A stretch of DNA of 11,001 nt, from assembly GCA_041605955.1 (NCBI GenBank), contig JBFIXI010000096.1, positions 1 through 11,001 of the forward strand, written 5' to 3'. Shown one piece after another: positions 6,122-11,001 of this stretch. The first letter of the stretch is position 1, and every line of letters begins with the position of its first letter. The notes beneath the pieces are model-generated. The model was not told the origin of the DNA and did no database searches. It worked only from the letters and a program-made list of their open reading frames with translations. A program made the translations under genes and the position numbers. Source of the DNA: JAHEJX01 sp041605955. GTDB lineage: Bacteria; Actinomycetota; Acidimicrobiia; Spongiisociales; UBA5794.

Positions 6122-6383
6122 CGGCCGGAGGTGACCGCAAAAGTGGGGATCACCGTCGACTGTGCGGGAGTCACTCTGTCGGACCGCTTCGAGTTCGACG
6201 CCTCCTGGAATCGCAACGACACGTTCACCTTCAGGCTCGGGGACCGGTCGGGTGATCGCCGGCTGAGATGAGGGTGTTCATGGCATGCGGGTCGGGGGCC
6301 GCCGTCGCATCATGAATCTGACTCACCTCGGATACGGCAGCCGAGGCGCCGGAGCCGCCATCGTGCGGGATGAGCTGACCTGA
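6122..6383 (+). pseudogene. FKBP-type peptidyl-prolyl isomerase pseudogene
   Basis: The plus frame at 6122-6240 reads EVTAKVGITVDCAGVTLSD, then FEFDASWNRNDTFTFRLG, which is the first half of an FKBP domain (compare the family's FDASWNRGEPFTFxLG). After one extra G in the run 6239-6242 the frame shifts, and the next frame reads GTGRVIAG, stop, DEGVHGMRVGGRRRIM, then HLGYGSRGAGAAI. This is the second half of the same fold (family GxVIxGWDxGxxGMxVGGxRR and LGYGxxGAGGxI). The TGA at 6264-6266 sits exactly where the conserved Trp (TGG) of GWD should be. The C-terminal strand is lost after RDELT and TGA 6381. No start codon, signal peptide or N-terminal linker remains. One frameshift plus one nonsense change makes this a non-functional remnant unless the assembly is wrong. 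Confidence 0.82.
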
Positions 6384-6446
6384 GTCGAGCGAAGCCCTAG
6401 ACGGCTACGGCACGGGCCTAGCGCGCCCGGGACAGACCGAAGCTCG

Positions 6447-7277
6447 CTAACCCGCCTCGGGAAGAGACAGATCCCCGCAATCCAGCGGTAGGAGTGCCTG
6501 AGCTTCTTCGAGCGGCAATGTGGGCCGATCCGTCGCAACCACGACCAGCTCGTTGCCGACCAGCTCAGCCTCGTTGAAGTCGACCCGAGCCATGCCTTCC
6601 ATGCTCGGGCTGGGGTCGATGAAGAAGAAGTGGGTGCGGATCTTGCCGTCCAGGCAGGCCACCCCGGCGCTGACTTCATCGGTCTCGAGCGAAGCAATCA
6701 GCAGCGCCTCGCCGCCGCCGGGGATTGCGGCGCCCAGCGGAGCGCCTGTGCTGTCCGCAACGTTCAGCTCACAGTCCGCATCGATGACAATCCACAGCCG
6801 AAGCTGGGCCGATCGGTTGAGCAGGAAGAGCTCATCGGAACCGTCTTGATTGACGTCGAAGAACCCGAGCACATGCAGTTGGACCTGATCTCTCGTCAGG
6901 TCGGCGGCACCGCCGTCGGCGTACGTCACCCGGACGAGCGTCTCCGTGAGGGACGGATTTGCCTCCAGCGGAGACTCCACAACGTCGACCGTCCGGCCAT
7001 CGCCTGCGTCGAAGGTGCTGGCGACGACTGCGTCCGGTGGCAGCTCCGGTGGCGACGGACAGACGCTCGCAGGCGTCGTCGTGGTGGTCGTGGTCGTGGT
7101 GGTGCTGGTGGGCGCCGCCGTTGTCGTCGTTGCGGCCTGAGCCTCTGTCGTGCTGGGCTGGGTAGTCGGCGCGCCGGCCGCGTCGGTAGTACCCGGATCC
7201 GCATCGCCACCACCGCCGCAAGCCCCTAGAACCATGAAGAGGGCGGCTAGCAACGCCGCCATGTTCCGATATTGCAC
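6447..7277 (-). CDS. Secreted lipoprotein with Thr-rich linker and calcium-loop-like motif
   Basis: This 276-residue protein starts with GTG 7277, where AAAGGAGG lies 4 bases upstream. The N-terminus is a lipoprotein signal: hydrophobic core AALLAALFMVLGAC with lipobox LGAC (17-20) and Cys20 followed by four glycines. A Thr-rich linker (about 49-70) leads to a soluble domain with DVNQDGSDE (141-149), the D-x-N-x-D-G-x-x-E pattern of calcium loops in FG-GAP/VCBS and dockerin-like repeats. Later parts (ACLDGKIRTHFFF, LVGNELVVV) fit a beta-rich outer-face domain. I recognise no specific family. A ~155-base leader and an ECF-like promoter matching the sigma operon's promoter lie upstream, so it is a likely target of that sigma factor. 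ATG 7262 is a less likely start. Confidence 0.8.
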   Translation of the reverse strand: MQYRNMAALLAALFMVLGACGGGGDADPGTTDAAGAPTTQPSTTEAQAATTTTAAPTSTTTTTTTTTTPASVCPSPPELPPDAVVASTFDAGDGRTVDVVESPLEANPSLTETLVRVTYADGGAADLTRDQVQLHVLGFFDVNQDGSDELFLLNRSAQLRLWIVIDADCELNVADSTGAPLGAAIPGGGEALLIASLETDEVSAGVACLDGKIRTHFFFIDPSPSMEGMARVDFNEAELVGNELVVVATDRPTLPLEEAQALLPLDCGDLSLPEAG

Positions 7278-7411
7278 CTGGCCTCCTTTGTGAGTCCCAC
7301 AATCTACGCGACGACTGCTCACTCGCCCCAATTCATCGGCGTGACGCCGGTTCACCCCTCGAACGTATCCGAGAAGCCGGGACTGGAGACATCGCGTCTG
7401 GTCATGGAAAG

Positions 7412-7478
7412 TCGATTGTCCGGCATGGCAGCCGGGACGGACGTGTCGCGGCTGAACCGGTTACGTACGGGGGCTGGC
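7412..7478. repeat. Promoter-region repeat, copy B
   Basis: This is the second copy of the element at 1794-1859 (53 of 67 columns identical). It lies upstream of the lipoprotein gene. Conservation extends past the promoter boxes into the presumed transcribed region (TGGCAGCC and TGTCCGG blocks on the plus strand). Confidence 0.75.
7439..7462 (-). promoter_or_regulatory. Predicted ECF sigma promoter of the lipoprotein gene
   Basis: On the minus strand GTAACC (AACC at 7462-7459) is followed after 16 bases by GTCC (7442-7439; the extended -10 reads CGTCC). Spacing is identical to the sigma operon promoter at 1820-1843. Transcription would start near 7432. The ~155-base leader includes a possible 17-codon frame (7405-7352) without a ribosome site, which I do not call as a gene. 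Confidence 0.5.
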
Positions 7479-7605
7479 GCAGTTCCTGTCACACCGCAAT
7501 GGCATCGTCGAGACGGCGCGAGCTTCCCTATTCGACGGTTACATTCGAATCAGCGGCGCTACTCGGCTAGCTCCAGCATCGATGAGCCGTTCATCGTGCC
7601 TGATC

Positions 7606-7643
7606 GTCGGCAGTCTCACGGCCGTCGTGCGCCCCGTGCCGAC
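7606..7643 (-). terminator. Possible hairpin downstream of the cyclase gene
   Basis: GTCGGCA (7606-7612) and TGCCGAC (7637-7643) are perfect 7-base inverted arms with a 24-base loop, starting 16 bases past the cyclase stop. There is no T-tract on the minus strand, so it may only slow polymerase or be chance. The rest of 7278-7658 holds the lipoprotein leader and promoter and no gene. Confidence 0.25.
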
Positions 7644-7658
7644 TCTGTGGGCAACCAG

Positions 7659-10600
7659 CTACCAGCCTGCTGGCGGCTCGCCGGCCAGGTTGGCCAGGCC
7701 CAACGGCTCGAGGATCCCCAGAGCTCGCTCCCAGAGCTGCCGAGCTGTCGCCGGGTCACCCGCGGATTTCGACCTTGCCCAGTCGGCGAGGGCGACCGCC
7801 CGGTCGATCTCGGACCCTGCGAGTTCGGAGACGCTCCGCTCGAAGCATCCGTCCGCCGTGACCGGCTCCCCATCTACCACCACGGACCCGTGTGTTGCCG
7901 CCGCCCGGCCCAACGTCCGCCACGCGTGGCCGATCTGCAGCCGGCTGCCGGCCTCCGTTCCCTCGTGCAGCGCTTCGATGGCGAAGCGCACGGCACTGTC
8001 GACGTCGCCAAGGCCCAGATTCGCCTCGGCGAGGAACTGCTTCGCCTCGCCCAGGTATTCCCGGCGCCCAGCAGCTGAGAACGCCTCAATCGACTCGGTC
8101 AACGAAGCAACCGCCTCACCGAAGCGGCCCAGCCCGACGAAGGCGCCGCCCAGGTTGCTCAGGGCCAGCGCCCCACTGTCGGCATCGCCGACCTCGCGAG
8201 CAACGCCGAGCGCCTGCTCGTAGTGGTGCGCAGCCTGCTCGTACGCCCCCCGCAGGCGGGCCGACTCGCCGAGGTTGAGGAGCGATGTGCCCTCTTCGTG
8301 GCGATTGCCGAGCTCGCGATCGATGGCAACTGCCTCTTTCAAGTGGTTGTCGGCGGCGCGGTGGTCGCCGAGTGCCGATTCGGTCAGGCCGAGGAGGTTG
8401 AGGCTCAAGGACAGTCCCCGCCGATCTCCTCCAGCACGGGCGGCTGCCGCCGCTTCGTCGGCGTATCGCAGCGCGGCGGGCAGATCGCCGGCCCGCATCG
8501 CCACCCATCCGGCCCCTCGCAGCGCCTCGCACAGGAGCCGATGATCCGGGGTCGGCATGGAACGCACGGTGGCCACGGTCTCGGCGGCGAGGGAGGACAG
8601 CTCGGCGAGGCCACCAATGCGCGACGCGGCGAACAGCACGCCGGTCATCCCTCGCCCTTGCGCCGCAATCTCCCCGACAGCCTTGGCGGCCTCGACCATC
8701 GCCCGGTGTTTGCCAACCGCCTCCTCGTAGCGGGCCAGCAGCAGCAACACGTCGCCGGCCCCGTCATAGGCCTCGAACAGGTCGGCGTTCTCCAGACCAC
8801 CGAGCTCGAGCGCCCGTTCGTACGCCGCCAGGGCCTGTTCGTTGGCATACAGCCGGCGGGCGTGAGACCCGGCCCGCACAAACCACCGGGCGGCCTGCGG
8901 CGCGTGGGCCGAGTCGTAGTGGTAAGCAATGACGGCTGCCCAGGAGGACTCGTCGGTCCTCTCCTCGATCCACCTTGCAGCCGCGATGTGGAACCGATCC
9001 CGATCGGAACGCAGCACACTTCCATAGGTCACGTCACGGAGCAGCGCATGCTTGAAGACGTACTCGGCCGTGCCGGTGAAGGACGAAGTGGGCATCGACG
9101 TGATCAAGTCGCGAGCGAGCAGATTCGGCAGGCCGTCGCTGCCTCGCGATGGGCCGAGAAGCGAGGCCAATGCGTCGTCCCAGAACGTCTGCCCGACGAC
9201 TGCCGCCGCCTGGAGCAGAGCCCGCCCGGCGGGATCGAGCCGGTCGAGGCGCGCTTGGAGGAGGGCGGCCAAAGTAGGCGGGGTCGTCGCCAGCTCGGCG
9301 GCCGCAGCCGGATCCACCACCCACCGATCTTCATCCACCTCGATCGCGCCCGACTCGATCAGCGAGTTGACGAACTCCTCCACGTAGAACGGATTGCCGG
9401 CAGCCGCAGCAACGATGGCTTCGACCAACCCTGCGGGAACCTCGTCGGCGGCGCGGAGTAGGTCCTCGACCTGGCTCCGGCTGGCCTCCATCGTCAGCGG
9501 CTCGAGATCGAGTCGGTGGGAACCACTCCCCCACTCGGGAAGCGCTTCGAAGAGGGCGGGACGCGCCGAGGCGGCTACGAGCACAGGGCCATCGGTCGAA
9601 GTGGCAATGCTCTCCAAGAGGGCCAGCGAGAGCTGGTCGGCCCAGTGCAGGTCCTCCACGATTACCACTACGGGATCGCGCTGCGCAGTTGACGAGACCA
9701 GCCTGCGAACCGCGGCTTCGCCCAATTTACGAAGCTGCTCCGGATCGCTCGGCATTTGCTCCCGACCTGAAACGTCGATTCCCACCAGATGCGCGGCGGC
9801 CAGTGCGTCCGCAGGCTCCAGACCGGCCAGATCCGCAAACCCGGCTACCAAGCCATCTCTCACGGATGAACCCGACTCATCCAGAGGAATCTCGAAACGC
9901 GACAGCAGCAAGTCCCTGAACAGCCCATACGGCACCGACTCGCGGTGAGCCTCGGCGCGAGCTCGGAAGAGGAACACGTCGGTTGGCTGGAGTTGCAGCC
10001 AGTCGAGGAATTCGTAGAGCAGACGCGACTTCCCGACGCCTGCTTCACCTGCGACCGTCACCAGGGCGCCGGTGCGGGACGAGATCACGTCCGTCAGCTG
10101 CTCGCGCAGCGTCTCGAGCTCCGACTGTCTCCCGACCGTTCGAGTCTCGAGGCCTTGAATGCCACGCGTCTCCATGCGGAACGCCCGCGGACGTAGCGCA
10201 GAGACGACATAGCTGCGCAACGGCTCCTGCTTTCCCTTCACCTTCAGCCGCGGCTGCTCGGTGACGGTGAACACGCCGCGAACGTGGCGATAAGTGTCAT
10301 GGCTGATCAGCACCTCACCGGTCGGCGCGGCCTGCTCCAAACGAGAGGCGACATTCACCGCGTCGCCCAGCGCCGTGTACTCGCCGGTGCTGCCGACGCT
10401 GCGAAGAATCGCCGGCCCGGTGTTCACCCCGATCCGGATGCGCACATCCGAGCCCGACTGCTCCGGCCACACCTCACCGAATGCCGCCCGCATCTCCAGG
10501 GCAGCCCGCACCGCCCGCTCCGGGTCGGCGTCCGACGCTTGGTCGACCCCCCACACCGCCATCAGGGCGTCTCCGATGTGCTTGTCGATGCGGCCGCCGT

Positions 10601-10868
10601 AGCTCACGACCGTCGCGTCGAGTCGTTGCCATAGGGAGTGGAGCGTCTCGCCGAGGTCTTCGATGTCGGCGGACTCTCCCCATTCCGTGAAGCCGGCGAG
10701 GTCGGCAAAGAGCACCGTCACCAGTTTCCGCTGCGGCGGCGGCGTGGATTCATCGTCGAGCTGACTGCGTAGTGCGGTAATGGCCGCCTCGACGACGTCG
10801 TCGCCGACTACGGAACGAAGTTGCTCCTGGGCAGCGATTGCGGCCTCGATCTTGGCGCGCCGGTCCAT
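7659..10868 (-). CDS. Class III adenylate cyclase fused to AAA ATPase and TPR domains
   Basis: This ~1069-residue cytoplasmic regulator has no membrane segment; numbering below counts from the GTG at 10886. A helical lead is followed by a class III cyclase domain (about 50-230). Its residues are metal-binding Asp62 (LFADLAGFT) and Asp106 (KHIGDALMAVWG), substrate Lys102, and Asn178 and Arg182 (LGDAVNVASRLE). All are present, so it should make cAMP. The position that is usually Asp, seven before Asn178, is Thr171, as in class IIIb cyclases. An AAA/NTPase module follows, with Walker A GEAGVGKS (280-287) and Walker B VVVIVEDLHWAD (406-417). The last ~380 residues are helical repeats including clear TPR units (GDHRAADNHLKEAVAIDRELG, GAYEQAAHHYEQALGVAREVG). 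ATG 10868 is preferred to GTG 10886; neither has a good ribosome site. It is a single gene with no obvious partner nearby. Confidence 0.93.
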   Translation of the reverse strand: MDRRAKIEAAIAAQEQLRSVVGDDVVEAAITALRSQLDDESTPPPQRKLVTVLFADLAGFTEWGESADIEDLGETLHSLWQRLDATVVSYGGRIDKHIGDALMAVWGVDQASDADPERAVRAALEMRAAFGEVWPEQSGSDVRIRIGVNTGPAILRSVGSTGEYTALGDAVNVASRLEQAAPTGEVLISHDTYRHVRGVFTVTEQPRLKVKGKQEPLRSYVVSALRPRAFRMETRGIQGLETRTVGRQSELETLREQLTDVISSRTGALVTVAGEAGVGKSRLLYEFLDWLQLQPTDVFLFRARAEAHRESVPYGLFRDLLLSRFEIPLDESGSSVRDGLVAGFADLAGLEPADALAAAHLVGIDVSGREQMPSDPEQLRKLGEAAVRRLVSSTAQRDPVVVIVEDLHWADQLSLALLESIATSTDGPVLVAASARPALFEALPEWGSGSHRLDLEPLTMEASRSQVEDLLRAADEVPAGLVEAIVAAAAGNPFYVEEFVNSLIESGAIEVDEDRWVVDPAAAAELATTPPTLAALLQARLDRLDPAGRALLQAAAVVGQTFWDDALASLLGPSRGSDGLPNLLARDLITSMPTSSFTGTAEYVFKHALLRDVTYGSVLRSDRDRFHIAAARWIEERTDESSWAAVIAYHYDSAHAPQAARWFVRAGSHARRLYANEQALAAYERALELGGLENADLFEAYDGAGDVLLLLARYEEAVGKHRAMVEAAKAVGEIAAQGRGMTGVLFAASRIGGLAELSSLAAETVATVRSMPTPDHRLLCEALRGAGWVAMRAGDLPAALRYADEAAAAARAGGDRRGLSLSLNLLGLTESALGDHRAADNHLKEAVAIDRELGNRHEEGTSLLNLGESARLRGAYEQAAHHYEQALGVAREVGDADSGALALSNLGGAFVGLGRFGEAVASLTESIEAFSAAGRREYLGEAKQFLAEANLGLGDVDSAVRFAIEALHEGTEAGSRLQIGHAWRTLGRAAATHGSVVVDGEPVTADGCFERSVSELAGSEIDRAVALADWARSKSAGDPATARQLWERALGILEPLGLANLAGEPPAGW

Positions 10869-11001
10869 TCCTGAATTCTGGTGCACCTCGCCGCAATCGC
10901 ATACGGCCGGCTTCGCAGTTCCCCAATGTCGCCCGACGGATCCGGCCCCGAGCGGCGTCGACGGGACACCGTTCTCGTCACTGCCGGGTGCATTGTGACG
11001 A

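Noticed and set aside
6413..6429. CGGGC / GCCCG hairpin just past the lipoprotein stop
   Set aside because: The stem is only 5 bp with a 7-base loop and no T-tract, so it is expected by chance at this GC content.
7352..7405. 17-codon minus-strand frame in the lipoprotein leader, possible leader peptide
   Set aside because: There is no ribosome site and no run of a regulatory amino acid, and nothing equivalent lies in the sigma operon leader.
8223..9461. 412-residue plus-strand open frame inside the cyclase gene
   Set aside because: It lies fully antisense to well-recognised ATPase and TPR sequence; composition explains the lack of stops.

Overview
The window is GC-rich with strong G/C preference at third codon positions. 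Its gene content (an ECF sigma factor paired with a membrane protein, a cyclase-ATPase-TPR giant regulator, MgtC, a short MetE) suggests an actinobacterium, possibly an uncultured Acidimicrobiia-like lineage. The lineage is an inference from gene style; there is no rRNA or other marker gene.

Layout. Bases 2-76 are the tail of a plus-strand gene, possibly the TOBE end of an ABC transporter ATPase. Bases 262-1709 (minus) form a two-gene operon, an ECF sigma factor and a one-pass membrane protein that is probably its anti-sigma factor, with the stop and start codons sharing one base. Divergent from it (plus) are a VOC-fold protein (1971-2342), a core-type MetE methyltransferase (2410-3429), a decayed or unrecognised coding stretch (about 3501-3830) and a shikimate-kinase-like P-loop protein (3961-4485). 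An MgtC/SapB membrane protein lies on the minus strand (4850-5530). Next are a 64-residue protein made almost entirely of five 11-residue repeats (5875-6069) and a clear FKBP-type prolyl isomerase pseudogene (6122-6383). A Thr-rich lipoprotein (6447-7277, minus) follows, and a ~1070-residue class III adenylate cyclase / AAA ATPase / TPR regulator (7659-10868, minus) fills the last third.

How parts connect. A ~67-bp imperfect repeat occurs twice, upstream of the sigma operon (1794-1859) and upstream of the lipoprotein (7412-7478), in the same orientation relative to the gene. Each copy contains AACC-N16-GTCC, the geometry of an ECF promoter. The simplest reading is that the sigma factor drives its own operon and the lipoprotein gene, whose products both carry Thr-rich extracytoplasmic linkers. 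This would be a small envelope regulon.

The stretches 3430-3960, 4486-4849, 5531-5874 and 6070-6446 hold little intact coding sequence. At least one of them contains a broken gene, so the middle of the window looks like a zone of gene decay.
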